A stretch of DNA of 50,059 nucleotides from JARICQ01 sp964428475 (GCA_964428475.1 CAYRYO010000009.1:1-50059), one strand, 5' to 3'. Shown: positions 18,408 through 27,166, counted from the stretch's first letter. A program made the numbers and translations. The notes: generated by a model not told the origin, from the letters alone.

Positions 18408-18944
18408 ATGCTATTTGAAATGTTTTTGACATTTTTCAAGATAGGAGCCTTCACTTTTGGTGGAGGATATGCCATGATACCTATCATAAAAGAAGAAGTG
18501 TCAGTAAAAAAAGGATGGATGAGAGAAGATGAGTTTTTAGATGCTATATCACTGTCGCAGGGTGCACCTGGTGCTATTGCAGTAAATACTAGCATCTATG
18601 TAGGATACAAGATAAAAGGTTTTTCAGGAGCTGTAGTTGCCACCCTTGGAACTGTACTTCCATCTTTTATTATAATACTCACTATTGCAAAGTTCTTCTT
18701 TCAATTTAGAAATAACCAGCTAGTAGAAAAGATATTTCTAGGCATTAGACCTGCAATAGTAGCACTTATATTGTCGGCAGTATATAGTTTAATGAAAAGT
18801 GCCAACTTTGGATATAAGAGAACTATTGTTTCTTTTATGACTGCGACCATAATAGTATTTGCAGGCATTAGTCCAATATATTTGATATTTATAGGAGCGG
18901 TGGGATCTATAATAATAAATAAAACAAAAGAAAAGTTAGAATAA
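18408..18944 (+). CDS. chrA: Chromate transporter family protein, second short CHR half
   Basis: Partner of the preceding gene, 178 residues from ATG 18408 with AAAGGAG upstream. The N-terminus repeats the pattern of its neighbour (FFKIGAFTFGGGYAMIPIIKEE, SLSQGAPGAIAVNTSIYVGY). This shows the two arose by duplication and diverged, with opposite membrane topology expected in known pairs. The start lies 13 bases after the first half's stop, so they form one transcription unit between prmC and prfA. Confidence 0.9.
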   Translation: MLFEMFLTFFKIGAFTFGGGYAMIPIIKEEVSVKKGWMREDEFLDAISLSQGAPGAIAVNTSIYVGYKIKGFSGAVVATLGTVLPSFIIILTIAKFFFQFRNNQLVEKIFLGIRPAIVALILSAVYSLMKSANFGYKRTIVSFMTATIIVFAGISPIYLIFIGAVGSIIINKTKEKLE

Positions 18945-18985
18945 TAGATATATAAATGTAATTTAGTCTTGATAGGAGTGATGAT

Positions 18986-20050
18986 GTGCTTGATAAATTG
19001 GTTTCAATAGAAGAAAGATATGAAGAACTTGGGAAGCAGGTAATAGATCCAGAAATAATTAGTAATAGTGAAAAATGGCAAAAGCTTATGATTGAACATG
19101 CAGAAATTGAACAGATAGTATTTAAATATAGAGAATTTGTTGATACAAGAGAAAGCCTAGAAGAAGCAGAAGAAATGCTTAGGACCAAGCTTGATGATGA
19201 TATGAAGGAAATGGTAAAGGAAGAGGTAAAAGAACTCACTGAGAATCTAGAAAATATAGAAGAAGATCTAAGAGTCCTCCTAATTCCAACTGATCCAAAT
19301 GATCACAAAAACGTAATTGTTGAAATACGTGGTGGTGCAGGTGGAGATGAAGCCTCACTATTTGCAGGAGTATTATTTAGGATGTATTCTAGATATGCAG
19401 AGAGAAATAGATGGAAAACAGAAATAATGAGTACCAATGAAATAGGTATTGGTGGATTCAAAGAAGTTATATTTATGATTAAAGGTAAGGGTGCATATAG
19501 TAGACTTAAGTATGAATCTGGAGTTCACAGGGTACAAAGAGTTCCTGAAACTGAATCAAGTGGTAGAATTCACACATCTACAGCCACTGTAGCAGTACTT
19601 CCAGAAGCAGAAGATGTAGATATAGATGTACACGCTAAAGACTTAAAGGTAGACACCTATAGGGCATCTGGAGCAGGTGGACAACACGTAAACACCACAG
19701 ACTCAGCTATTAGAATTACCCATCTTCCAACTGGACTAGTAGTTTCATGTCAAGATGAGAAGAGTCAGACAAAGAACAAAGAAAAGGCTATGAAGATAAT
19801 AAAAACGAGAATATATGACAAGATGCTAAGTGATCAAGCAGCAGAGATAGCCGAGGAAAGAAAAGGCCAAGTGGGTACAGGTGATAGATCTGAGAGAATA
19901 AGAACCTATAATTTCCCACAGGGAAGAGTAACAGACCACAGAATAAATGTAACGCTTCACAAACTTGGAAGCTTTACAGATGGAGATTTAGACGAAATGA
20001 TAGATTCACTTATAACATCAGACCAAGCTAAAAAATTGGGGAGCGAATAA
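18986..20050 (+). CDS. prfA: Peptide chain release factor 1
   Basis: Recognises UAA and UAG and triggers peptide release. It has 354 residues from GTG 18986, with TAGGAGTGATG upstream. The N-terminal helical domain is followed by EIRGGAGGDEASLFA, the codon-recognition region RVPETESSGRIHTSTATVAVLPE, and the catalytic GAGGQHVNTTDSAIRI, whose GGQ glutamine is the target of PrmC. It closes the yqhQ-prmC-chr-chr-prfA unit. Confidence 0.97.
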   Translation: MLDKLVSIEERYEELGKQVIDPEIISNSEKWQKLMIEHAEIEQIVFKYREFVDTRESLEEAEEMLRTKLDDDMKEMVKEEVKELTENLENIEEDLRVLLIPTDPNDHKNVIVEIRGGAGGDEASLFAGVLFRMYSRYAERNRWKTEIMSTNEIGIGGFKEVIFMIKGKGAYSRLKYESGVHRVQRVPETESSGRIHTSTATVAVLPEAEDVDIDVHAKDLKVDTYRASGAGGQHVNTTDSAIRITHLPTGLVVSCQDEKSQTKNKEKAMKIIKTRIYDKMLSDQAAEIAEERKGQVGTGDRSERIRTYNFPQGRVTDHRINVTLHKLGSFTDGDLDEMIDSLITSDQAKKLGSE

Positions 20051-20051
20051 A

Positions 20052-20101
20052 AAAAGATACATCACAGGTAGAAATACTTGAGATGTATCTTTTAGTTTTT
20101 T
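20052..20101 (+). terminator. Intrinsic terminator of prfA
   Basis: AAAAGATACATC pairs with GATGTATCTTTT (12 bp, 18-nt loop) and is followed by AGTTTTTTT. The A-rich 5' side lets it also act on the convergent minus-strand gene. Confidence 0.88.
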
Positions 20102-20126
20102 TACATACAAGCATTTAACTCCTGTT

Positions 20127-20837
20127 TTATTTGAAATAGATAACAATTCCAAGAATAAATCCTACTACCACAGCTACACTAGAAATTTTCCCCTGGTATA
20201 AGCTCTTGCCCTTGGGAACGATTTCATCGCATACTATATAGAGCATAATAGCACCAGCCATTGACAAACTAATAGGTACTATGTTATTTGACATAGCTCC
20301 AAGGGATGCACCAAGATAAGCTCCAAGCCCTGTAGGTATTCCTGTTAGCATTGATAGTAGAAGTATTTTAAACTTATTTGTTCTATTTAAACTAAGTGGT
20401 ATAGCCATAGTCATACCTTCTGGAATATTGTGAAGAAGCATTGCAAATGAAAGCATTATACCAAAGTCCGATACTCCTACCAAGGTAGATCCTAAAGCTA
20501 AGCCCTCTGGGAAATTATGTATGGCTATTCCAATCCCCAGTATAAGGCCAGTCTTCATAAAAGGAAGAAAAGAAAACTTATCTAATAAGACTTCAATGCC
20601 TAATATGATGGATATACCTAAAACAGTCCCAAATATGGTGAGTTCTACCCCTCCTAGGTAAAATGCTTCGGGGAATAGATGGAAACTCACTATAAAAAGT
20701 ATAAATCCACCAGTAAGACCCATTAAAAAACTATATATTTTATTAGTTTTCTTTATTGCAATAGCCAAGATTCCTCCAAGTCCAGTGCCTACTACCCCTA
20801 CTAAAAGTCCAATAAGCCCTATATATATATTACTCAA
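20127..20837 (-). CDS. zupT: ZIP-family divalent metal transporter
   Basis: Membrane importer of zinc or related divalent metals, 236 residues from TTG 20837. The start is chosen because GAGGTGATTGAT stands directly upstream; an upstream GTG at 20846 lies inside that site. The two metal-site helices are visible as AIHNFPEGLALG and LLHNIPEGMTMAIPL, the HNxPEG motifs of ZIP proteins. About eight hydrophobic segments are present. It is the only minus-strand gene between 10 and 45 kb and is transcribed divergently from tsaC. Metal specificity is not readable. Confidence 0.92.
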   Translation of the reverse strand: MSNIYIGLIGLLVGVVGTGLGGILAIAIKKTNKIYSFLMGLTGGFILFIVSFHLFPEAFYLGGVELTIFGTVLGISIILGIEVLLDKFSFLPFMKTGLILGIGIAIHNFPEGLALGSTLVGVSDFGIMLSFAMLLHNIPEGMTMAIPLSLNRTNKFKILLLSMLTGIPTGLGAYLGASLGAMSNNIVPISLSMAGAIMLYIVCDEIVPKGKSLYQGKISSVAVVVGFILGIVIYFK

Positions 20838-20928
20838 ATCAATCACCTCAATAAATTATATGCTGTTAGACCTTCGATTATAATGCAATTAAAGAGATAT
20901 ATTGCTTGGAATGAAAAGCAGTCTTGAA

Positions 20929-20957
20929 TTGTCAATTCACTTGTAATATTATATAAT
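20929..20957 (+). promoter_or_regulatory. SigA-type promoter of the tsaC operon
   Basis: TTGTCA, 17-base spacer, perfect TATAAT at 20952-20957. Transcription would start about 25 bases before the tsaC start. Confidence 0.75.
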
Positions 20958-20986
20958 GGTGTAAAGTCATAGAATAGAGGAAAAGT

Positions 20987-21766
20987 ATGAATACGATTAC
21001 AATAAAAGTAGATTCAAACAATATTAAGGGAGAAGGATTAAAACAGGCGGCAAGTATTATTAAATCTGGTGGAATAGTTGCATTTCCTACAGAAACAGTT
21101 TATGGATTAGGTGCAAATGGCTTAGATGGCATGGCAGTAGCCAAGATATTTAAAGCCAAGGATAGACCTGCAGATAATCCACTTATACTACATGTTTACG
21201 GGATAGAACAGGTAGAAATCTTGGTAGAAGAGATATCTGATATTGCAAGAGCCTGCATAGATAAATTTTGGCCTGGACCGCTTACCATTCTCTTTAAAAG
21301 ATCAGCTTGTGTTCCAGATATAGTCACAGCTGGACTTGAAACTGTAGCAATTAGAATGCCCGACAATCAAATAGCTATTAGCCTGATTCAAATGTCACAA
21401 ACTCCAATAGCAGCACCTTCTGCTAATATATCGGGNNNNNNNNNNNNNNNNNNNNNNNNNNNNNNNNNNNNNNNNNNNNNNNNNNNNNNNNNNNNNNNNN
21501 NNNNNNNNNNNNNNNNNNNNNNNNNNNNNNNNNNNATAATGTGTACAGATGAGACAGAAGCTATGTATAGACATGCCATTATAATGTCCTTGGGCAGTAG
21601 AAGTAAAGAAACAATTATAGCCCATAATTTATTTAATACTCTAAGGGCATTTGACCAAGAAGATGTAGATATAATACTTGCAGAATCAATTGACAGCTCT
21701 CATTTGGGTTCTGCTATTATGAATAGACTTAAAAAGGCAGCATCGGGTAAAATTGTAGAATTGTAA
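20987..21766 (+). CDS. tsaC: Threonylcarbamoyl-AMP synthase, long Sua5/YwlC form (interrupted by gap)
   Basis: Makes threonylcarbamoyl-AMP for the t6A37 modification of ANN-decoding tRNAs. The N-terminal YrdC domain shows GGIVAFPTETVYGLGANGLD, FKAKDRPADNPLILHV, FWPGPLTILFKR, VAIRMPDN and APSANISG. After the N-run the C-terminal Sua5 domain is recognisable (LGSRSKETIIAHNLFNTLRAFDQEDVDIILAES and GSAIMNRLKKAA). About 226 residues are visible, while the long form is usually near 345. The gap therefore hides roughly 120 residues, and the in-frame join over 100 N is accidental. It is first gene of the tsaC-ywlE-rpiB unit. Confidence 0.93.
   Translation: MNTITIKVDSNNIKGEGLKQAASIIKSGGIVAFPTETVYGLGANGLDGMAVAKIFKAKDRPADNPLILHVYGIEQVEILVEEISDIARACIDKFWPGPLTILFKRSACVPDIVTAGLETVAIRMPDNQIAISLIQMSQTPIAAPSANISXXXXXXXXXXXXXXXXXXXXXXXXXXXXXXXXXXIMCTDETEAMYRHAIIMSLGSRSKETIIAHNLFNTLRAFDQEDVDIILAESIDSSHLGSAIMNRLKKAASGKIVEL
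21436..21535. other. Assembly gap inside tsaC
   Basis: Exactly 100 N. Comparison with the usual length of Sua5/YwlC proteins implies about 350 missing bases. Confidence 0.9.
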
Positions 21767-21779
21767 ATGGAGGTAAAAT

Positions 21780-22214
21780 ATGCGTATTTTATTTGTATGC
21801 ACAGGGAACACTTGCAGGAGCCCAATGGCAGAGGGAATATTAAGAGAGATAGCCTATAGAAAAAAATTAGATATAAAGGTTGCTTCTGCTGGAATATTTG
21901 CTCAAGATGCTAGTCCTATTTCTCAAAATTCTACAAAAGTCATGAGTGAAATAGGGATAGATATATCAAATTATAGATCCAAGAGCTTGACTGAGGATGA
22001 TATAATAAGTGCAGATATAATACTTGCTATGGGATGTTCTCATAAGAAGTTTATAGAAGATAAATATGAAATTGCAAAGGGCAAGACTTTTACACTACTT
22101 GAATATGTATATGGATTTAAAAATGATATCGCTGATCCTTATGGCGGAGATATAGAAATATACAAGCATACAAGAGATGAAATATACCAGGCAATCAGAG
22201 AGATGAAGCTATAA
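21780..22214 (+). CDS. ywlE: Low-molecular-weight phosphatase, protein arginine phosphatase YwlE type
   Basis: Phosphatase of 144 residues with the P-loop VCTGNTCRS at residues 6-14. Cys7 is the nucleophile and the general-acid aspartate lies in ADPYGG near 119. Residue 11 is threonine. In Bacillus YwlE that threonine favours phosphoarginine, whereas tyrosine phosphatases usually carry a bulkier residue there. The position right after tsaC and before rpiB matches ywlC-ywlE-ywlF in Bacillus. It would reverse McsB-type arginine phosphorylation. No mcsB is in the window. Confidence 0.9.
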   Translation: MRILFVCTGNTCRSPMAEGILREIAYRKKLDIKVASAGIFAQDASPISQNSTKVMSEIGIDISNYRSKSLTEDDIISADIILAMGCSHKKFIEDKYEIAKGKTFTLLEYVYGFKNDIADPYGGDIEIYKHTRDEIYQAIREMKL

Positions 22215-22229
22215 AACAGGAGGGAAAAG

Positions 22230-22667
22230 ATGAAAATAGGTATAGGAAGCGACCATGGTGGCTATGAATTAAAAGAGCAGATAAAGGAATATTTACAAGG
22301 AGAAAATATAGAGTATATTGATTATGGTACTAATTCAAAGGAAAGTGTAGATTATCCAGATTACGGCAAAAAGGTAGGAGAAGCTGTAGCAAATGGAGAA
22401 GTAGATAAGGGAATAGTTATATGCGGTACAGGTATAGGAATATCCCTTGCTGCAAATAAAGTCAAGGGTATTAGATGTGCACTTTGTGGGGATAGCTACT
22501 CTGCTAGAATGAGTAGAGAACACAATGATGCTAATATGCTTGCACTTGGTGGTAGGGTACTTGGAAGGGATTTGGCAATGGAGATAGTATCTATATGGAT
22601 TAAATCTGAGTTTGCTGGTGGGAGACATCAGCGAAGAGTAAATAAAATTAATGAAATAGAAGCTTAA
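22230..22667 (+). CDS. rpiB: Ribose-5-phosphate isomerase B
   Basis: Interconverts ribulose-5-phosphate and ribose-5-phosphate. It has 145 residues in the RpiB/LacAB family. Motifs are MKIGIGSDHGGYELKEQI, VDYPDYGKKV, GIVICGTGIGISLAANK with the catalytic cysteine, SREHNDANMLALGGRV and GGRHQRRVNKI. A GGAGGGAAAAG site precedes the ATG. It lies 15 bases after ywlE. Confidence 0.95.
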   Translation: MKIGIGSDHGGYELKEQIKEYLQGENIEYIDYGTNSKESVDYPDYGKKVGEAVANGEVDKGIVICGTGIGISLAANKVKGIRCALCGDSYSARMSREHNDANMLALGGRVLGRDLAMEIVSIWIKSEFAGGRHQRRVNKINEIEA

Positions 22668-22683
22668 TTTGTGATATAATCTT

Positions 22684-22713
22684 TTGAGAAGAGCAGAAAG
22701 ATATCGCTATAAC
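22684..22713 (+). promoter_or_regulatory. Possible SigA promoter of upp
   Basis: TTGAGA, 18-base spacer, TATAAC. It lies 20 bases before the upp start. Moderate match only; upp could also be read from the tsaC promoter. Confidence 0.45.
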
Positions 22714-22731
22714 TAGAAGGGAGTTTTTTAT

Positions 22732-23361
22732 ATGGCAAAAGTAGTAGTATTTGATCATCCACTTATAAAGCACAAATTAACTTATATTCGTGATAAGAAT
22801 ACTGGATCAAAGGAATTTAGAGAATTAGTGACAGAGATTTCTATGTTGATGGGCTATGAGGTAACCAGAGATTTTCCATTGGAAGAAGTTGAAATAGAAA
22901 CGCCTATACAAACTATGAAATCAGAGCTTATATCAGGTAAGAAAGTAGGACTTATTCCTATTCTTAGAGCTGGACTTGGAATGGTAGATGGAATGCTAAA
23001 GCTTCTTCCAGCAGCTAGGGTTGGGCATATTGGACTTTATAGAGATCCAGAGACTTTAATGCCTGTAGAGTATTACTGTAAGTTGCCACAGGATATAGAG
23101 GAAAGAGAACTAATAGTACTAGATCCTATGCTTGCAACAGGAGGATCTGCAACAGCAGCTATTGATTTTTTAAAGGGAAAAGGAGCAAGGTCAATTAGGC
23201 TTGTATGTCTTATTGCAGCACCTGAAGGAGTAGAAAAGGTCAAGACTTCACATCCAGATGTAGATATTTATGTTGCAGCATTAGATGAAAAATTAAATGA
23301 GCACGCCTATATAATACCAGGCCTTGGAGATGCTGGAGATAGATTGTTTGGTACTAAATAG
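22732..23361 (+). CDS. upp: Uracil phosphoribosyltransferase
   Basis: Salvage enzyme making UMP from uracil and PRPP. It has 209 residues. Motifs are HPLIKHKLTYIRDKNTGSKEFREL at the start, the PRPP-binding LDPMLATGGSATAAI, and the uracil-binding end YIIPGLGDAGDRLFGT. The gene order rpiB-upp followed later by the atp operon matches Bacillus, with additional genes inserted here between upp and atp. Confidence 0.97.
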   Translation: MAKVVVFDHPLIKHKLTYIRDKNTGSKEFRELVTEISMLMGYEVTRDFPLEEVEIETPIQTMKSELISGKKVGLIPILRAGLGMVDGMLKLLPAARVGHIGLYRDPETLMPVEYYCKLPQDIEERELIVLDPMLATGGSATAAIDFLKGKGARSIRLVCLIAAPEGVEKVKTSHPDVDIYVAALDEKLNEHAYIIPGLGDAGDRLFGTK

Positions 23362-23375
23362 AGGGAGAGATTGAG

Positions 23376-24398
23376 ATGAACTTGTTTGTTGTACCATTTA
23401 TATTGGCAGCACTTTTATCATCGATTACAACTCCCATAGTCCGAAGATTAGCATTTAAAATAGATGCTGTAGATATTCCAAAGGACAATAGAAGAGTACA
23501 CAAAGAGCCTATGCCTCTTATAGGTGGACTAGCCATAGCTATTGGAGTGTTTGCAGGCATACTTGCTTTTATGCCAATAGATAGGACTACAATTTCTATT
23601 TTGCTTGGTGGACTTGTGATAATAATAGCTGGTATAGTAGATGATATAAAAGAACTTAAACCCAAGTATAAGATGCTATTTCAGATATTAGCAGCTATTA
23701 TACTTATATTTGGAGATGTAAAGATAGATTTTATTACAAATCCCTTTGCAAATGGAAGTGGGCTAGTATACTTAAACTGGCTATCTATTCCCATCACGAT
23801 TTTTTGGGTGGTGGGCATTACAAATACACTTAATTTCATAGATGGATTAGATGGACTTTCAGCAGGAGTAGCTATGATATCGAGTTTGTCTCTTATGATA
23901 GTGGCTGCCAGGTTTAATTATACAAGTGTTATAATACTTGCAGCAAGTGTAGCTGGTGCTTGCTTGGGATTTTTACCCTTTAATTTCAACCCTGCCAAAA
24001 TTTTCATGGGTGATACTGGAGCTATGTTTTTGGGATTTATGTTAGCTGTCATATCTATTGAGGGAGTAATGAAGAGTGCTGCAGCTATAGCCGTAATTGC
24101 ACCTATACTTATTCTAGGAGTGCCTATATTTGATACGACATTTGCAATTTGTAGGAGATTATTAAATGGACAATCAGTGGCGGCAGCAGATAAAGGACAT
24201 CTGCACCACAGACTACTAAATAGAGGATTTTCTCAGAAAAAATCCGTACTTATTCTCTACGGATTGTCAGCTATATTTGGAATATTTGCCATCCTAATAT
24301 CAGGAGCAAATAGCAAACAATCAGTATATCTAGCCATGTCAATGATAGTACTAGCAGTATTATTTGCGGTGAGATTAGGATTTTTTGAAAAGAGATAG
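23376..24398 (+). CDS. tagO: Undecaprenyl-phosphate GlcNAc-1-phosphate transferase (TagO/WecA family)
   Basis: Starts lipid-linked cell-wall polymer synthesis by moving GlcNAc-1-phosphate from UDP-GlcNAc onto undecaprenyl phosphate. It is a 340-residue protein of about eleven hydrophobic helices. Family motifs are RRVHKEPMPLIGGLA, GIVDDIKELKPKYKM, NTLNFIDGLDGLSAG, PAKIFMGDTGAMFLG and GHLHHRLLNRG (the HxHHR loop). The next gene makes UDP-ManNAc from UDP-GlcNAc, so the pair points to a ManNAc-GlcNAc linkage unit of a wall teichoic acid-like or secondary cell-wall polymer. Confidence 0.93.
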   Translation: MNLFVVPFILAALLSSITTPIVRRLAFKIDAVDIPKDNRRVHKEPMPLIGGLAIAIGVFAGILAFMPIDRTTISILLGGLVIIIAGIVDDIKELKPKYKMLFQILAAIILIFGDVKIDFITNPFANGSGLVYLNWLSIPITIFWVVGITNTLNFIDGLDGLSAGVAMISSLSLMIVAARFNYTSVIILAASVAGACLGFLPFNFNPAKIFMGDTGAMFLGFMLAVISIEGVMKSAAAIAVIAPILILGVPIFDTTFAICRRLLNGQSVAAADKGHLHHRLLNRGFSQKKSVLILYGLSAIFGIFAILISGANSKQSVYLAMSMIVLAVLFAVRLGFFEKR

Positions 24399-24438
24399 CT
24401 AGCCACCTAGAGTGAAGACTGCAGAAAGGAGTGATTTA

Positions 24439-25551
24439 ATGAAGGTAATGACTGTGTTTGGAACTAGGCCAGAGGGGATTAAAATGGCTCCTATAGTAAA
24501 GGAATTGGAAAAGCGACAAGGGATAGAAAGTATTGTATGCATCACTGCCCAACATAGAGAGATGCTAGATCAAGTGTTGAATTTATTTCAAATATCTCCT
24601 GATTATGATTTGGATATATTTTCGCCGGGTCAGACTTTGACAGAAATAACCACTAGGGCACTACTAGGGCTTGAAGATGTAATTAAGAAGGAAAAGCCAG
24701 ATATACTTCTTGTCCAGGGAGATACTACTACTGTTTTTTCAGGTGCACTTGCAGCCTTCTATCAAAAGATAAAGATAGGGCATGTAGAGGCAGGACTTAG
24801 GAGTGGGAATATCTATTCACCATATCCAGAAGAAGCAAATAGAAAGCTCACTGGCATACTTACTGATTTTCATTTTGCACCTACAGAGAGAAATAGACAA
24901 AATTTGCTCAAGGAAGATTATCCAGATGAAAAAATATTTATAACTGGAAATACTGTTATAGATGCTTTAAAATACACAGTGGAAGAAGATTATATATTTC
25001 AAGTAGACCGGTTAAACAAGCTTGACTATGTGAATAAAAGAGTGATACTGCTTACTTCTCATAGAAGAGAAAATATAGGCAAAGCTATGGAAAATATATT
25101 TTCTGCTGTAAATGATATAGTAGGGAAATATAAAGATGTAGAGGTGGTATTTCCAATTCACTTAAATCCAAAGGTGAGAGATATAGCAAATGGGATACTT
25201 GCTTCTAATGATAGAGTTTATATAATAGAGCCATTGGATTATGAACCTTTTACAAATTTAATGGCAAAGGTTCATATAGTGGTTACAGACTCAGGTGGAC
25301 TTCAAGAAGAAGCTCCGACTCTTGCAAAGCCGGTATTAGTAGTAAGAGAAGAAACCGAAAGACCGGAGGGGATAGAATCAGGGACTGCAAAGCTAGTGGG
25401 AACAAGCTATGAAAAGCTCTACACGGAACTAGACATCCTTCTATCCAATAAGTCTGAATATGAAAAAATGGCAAAAGCAGTAAATCCATACGGAGATGGA
25501 AATGCAAGTAAGAGAATAGTAGATATAATCGAGCGAAGCTGGAAATTGTGA
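24439..25551 (+). CDS. mnaA: UDP-N-acetylglucosamine 2-epimerase, non-hydrolysing
   Basis: Interconverts UDP-GlcNAc and UDP-ManNAc. It has 370 residues from ATG 24439, which follows AAAGGAGTG; the earlier in-frame ATG at 24412 has no site. Motifs are TVFGTRPEGIKMAPIVKEL, VQGDTTTVFSGALAAFY, HVEAGLRSGNIYSPYPEE, LLTSHRRENIGKAM, TDSGGLQEEAPTLAKPVLVVREETERPEGIESGTAKLVG. It is paired with the TagO-type transferase for wall polymer synthesis. SLH proteins encoded in the window may bind such a polymer, which is inference. Confidence 0.95.
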   Translation: MKVMTVFGTRPEGIKMAPIVKELEKRQGIESIVCITAQHREMLDQVLNLFQISPDYDLDIFSPGQTLTEITTRALLGLEDVIKKEKPDILLVQGDTTTVFSGALAAFYQKIKIGHVEAGLRSGNIYSPYPEEANRKLTGILTDFHFAPTERNRQNLLKEDYPDEKIFITGNTVIDALKYTVEEDYIFQVDRLNKLDYVNKRVILLTSHRRENIGKAMENIFSAVNDIVGKYKDVEVVFPIHLNPKVRDIANGILASNDRVYIIEPLDYEPFTNLMAKVHIVVTDSGGLQEEAPTLAKPVLVVREETERPEGIESGTAKLVGTSYEKLYTELDILLSNKSEYEKMAKAVNPYGDGNASKRIVDIIERSWKL

Positions 25552-25576
25552 GCCTAGCTCCCTAGGGGGTTTTTCA

Positions 25577-26956
25577 GTGCCAAGTACAATGGATGAAATT
25601 AAGAATAGCATTGATATGTTGGATGAGATCTTAAGTTATGCATATGAGGGCTATGTGCTTGTCGATGCTGATGGAAAGATTGTAAAGATGAATTATGAAA
25701 AACTTATGGGAATAAAAGAAGAAGAAGTAATCGGATTACCTGTTGAAGATATTATTGAAAATACTCGAATGCATATAATAGTCAAGACTGGTAAAAAGGA
25801 AATAAGAGATGTTCAAAGAATACAAGGATACGATATGATAACCAATAGAATACCAATAATCAAAGATGGAGAGGTAAAGGGTGCTTTTGGGACAGTTCTT
25901 TTCAAAGATATCAGTGAAGTCAAGGAACTTGCACATCAACTCTTAGATTTGCAATCAAAAATAAACAAGTATAAGGTTGAAATAGAGAGAATAGAAGGGG
26001 CTAAATACAGTTTTGAGAGCATTATAACCAACAACTCCAAGATGAACTACTTGAAAAAGGTTGCTAGGATGGCATCTTATACAAATTCTACAGTATTAAT
26101 TACGGGGGAATCTGGAACTGGAAAGGAATTATTTGCCCATGCAATACATAAATCAAGCTATAGAAAAAATGGTGGCTTTATAGCTATTAATTGTTCTGCA
26201 ATACCTAGAGAACTTCTTGAGTCTGAACTGTTTGGTTACGATAGAGGTGCTTTTACAGGTGCTAAAAAAGAAGGACGAAAGGGAAAATTTGAGCAGGCAT
26301 CTGGAGGAACTATATTTTTAGATGAGATAGGAAGCATGCCACTTGATATGCAGGCAAAGATACTTAGGGTGCTTGAGGCTAAGGAGTTTGAGAGGATAGG
26401 AAGTAACAAGACAATATCCTTAGATGCTAGAGTAATAGCTGCTACCAACGAAAATATAGAAGAACAAATAAAATCAGGTAAATTTAGAGAAGATCTCTAT
26501 TACAGGTTAAATGTAGTACCTATAGAGATTCCTCCGCTTAGAGATAGGATAGAAGATATAGAATTGATTTCAGATAAGATATTAGAAGATCTTCTATTTG
26601 AAATGCAACTAGGTTCAAAGACCATTCATGACAAGACTATAAGCATACTTCAAACACATACATGGCCAGGAAATGTAAGAGAGCTTAGAAATGTAATTGA
26701 ACGTGCAATAAATTTATCTCCAGGAGAGGCTATTATGCCTGAGCATTTGCCCAAGAGTATAATTGCTAAGGCCAGTAAAGAAGATATCAAATGTGAAAAA
26801 AAAATACCGCTTTTAAAAGATGCATTAATAGATAGAGAAAGAGAAATAATAGAAGAAGCTTTAAATATATCTGGTGGTAATAAAACTCTAGCAGCTGACA
26901 AGTTGGGAATTCATAGAACAGCATTGTATAAAAAGATAAATAAATATAAAAAGTAG
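25577..26956 (+). CDS. PAS-containing sigma-54 transcriptional activator
   Basis: Enhancer-binding protein of 459 residues, starting at GTG 25577 behind AGGGGG. A PAS sensor domain occupies about 10-115 (LSYAYEGYVLVDADGKIVKMN). A short coiled segment follows, then the AAA+ domain at about 145-375 with Walker A GESGTGKE (177-184), the sigma-54 contact loop GAFTGA (224-229) and Walker B GGTIFLDE (243-250). The C-terminus is a Fis-type helix-turn-helix (ALNISGGNKTLAADKLGIHRTALYKKI). Having no receiver domain, it probably senses a small ligand or metabolite through PAS. Its likely target is the sigma-54 promoter 211 bases downstream that drives thl-atoDA. Confidence 0.93.
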   Translation: MPSTMDEIKNSIDMLDEILSYAYEGYVLVDADGKIVKMNYEKLMGIKEEEVIGLPVEDIIENTRMHIIVKTGKKEIRDVQRIQGYDMITNRIPIIKDGEVKGAFGTVLFKDISEVKELAHQLLDLQSKINKYKVEIERIEGAKYSFESIITNNSKMNYLKKVARMASYTNSTVLITGESGTGKELFAHAIHKSSYRKNGGFIAINCSAIPRELLESELFGYDRGAFTGAKKEGRKGKFEQASGGTIFLDEIGSMPLDMQAKILRVLEAKEFERIGSNKTISLDARVIAATNENIEEQIKSGKFREDLYYRLNVVPIEIPPLRDRIEDIELISDKILEDLLFEMQLGSKTIHDKTISILQTHTWPGNVRELRNVIERAINLSPGEAIMPEHLPKSIIAKASKEDIKCEKKIPLLKDALIDREREIIEEALNISGGNKTLAADKLGIHRTALYKKINKYKK

Positions 26957-26965
26957 TTAGAAAGA

Positions 26966-26997
26966 CCATATATGTATCTGATCAGATACATATATGG
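26966..26997. repeat. Perfect 32-bp palindrome, putative activator-binding site
   Basis: The half-site CCATATATGTATCTGA is followed directly by its exact reverse complement, with no loop. It begins ten bases after the regulator stop codon. Its centre is about 210 bp upstream of the predicted sigma-54 transcription start, a usual place for an upstream activator sequence. Without a loop it makes a poor RNA hairpin, which favours a DNA-binding role. Confidence 0.7.
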
Positions 26998-27001
26998 AGA
27001 T

Positions 27002-27077
27002 TATAGTGTAGATTATATGATACATGATTGCAAAAGGATCAATAAAATGTATCATATAATCTACACTATATTTTTTT
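27002..27077 (+). terminator. Long-stem intrinsic terminator after the PAS regulator
   Basis: A perfect 24-bp stem (27002-27025 with 27047-27070) around a 21-nt loop is followed by TTTTTTT. It insulates thl-atoDA from read-through of the upstream operon, so that expression depends on the sigma-54 promoter. Confidence 0.85.
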
Positions 27078-27166
27078 AAACTAACTTGTTAAAAAATATA
27101 CAATGTGTTAAAATGAGATTGTAACTAGATTGGCATTATATGAAAAAAAATAAATCAATCTTTACC

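Noticed and set aside
26957..27077. Transposon end or IS remnant formed by the two inverted repeats after the PAS regulator
   Set aside because: No transposase fragment or target duplication; the second repeat has a T-run fitting a terminator and the first is a loopless palindrome fitting a protein-binding site.
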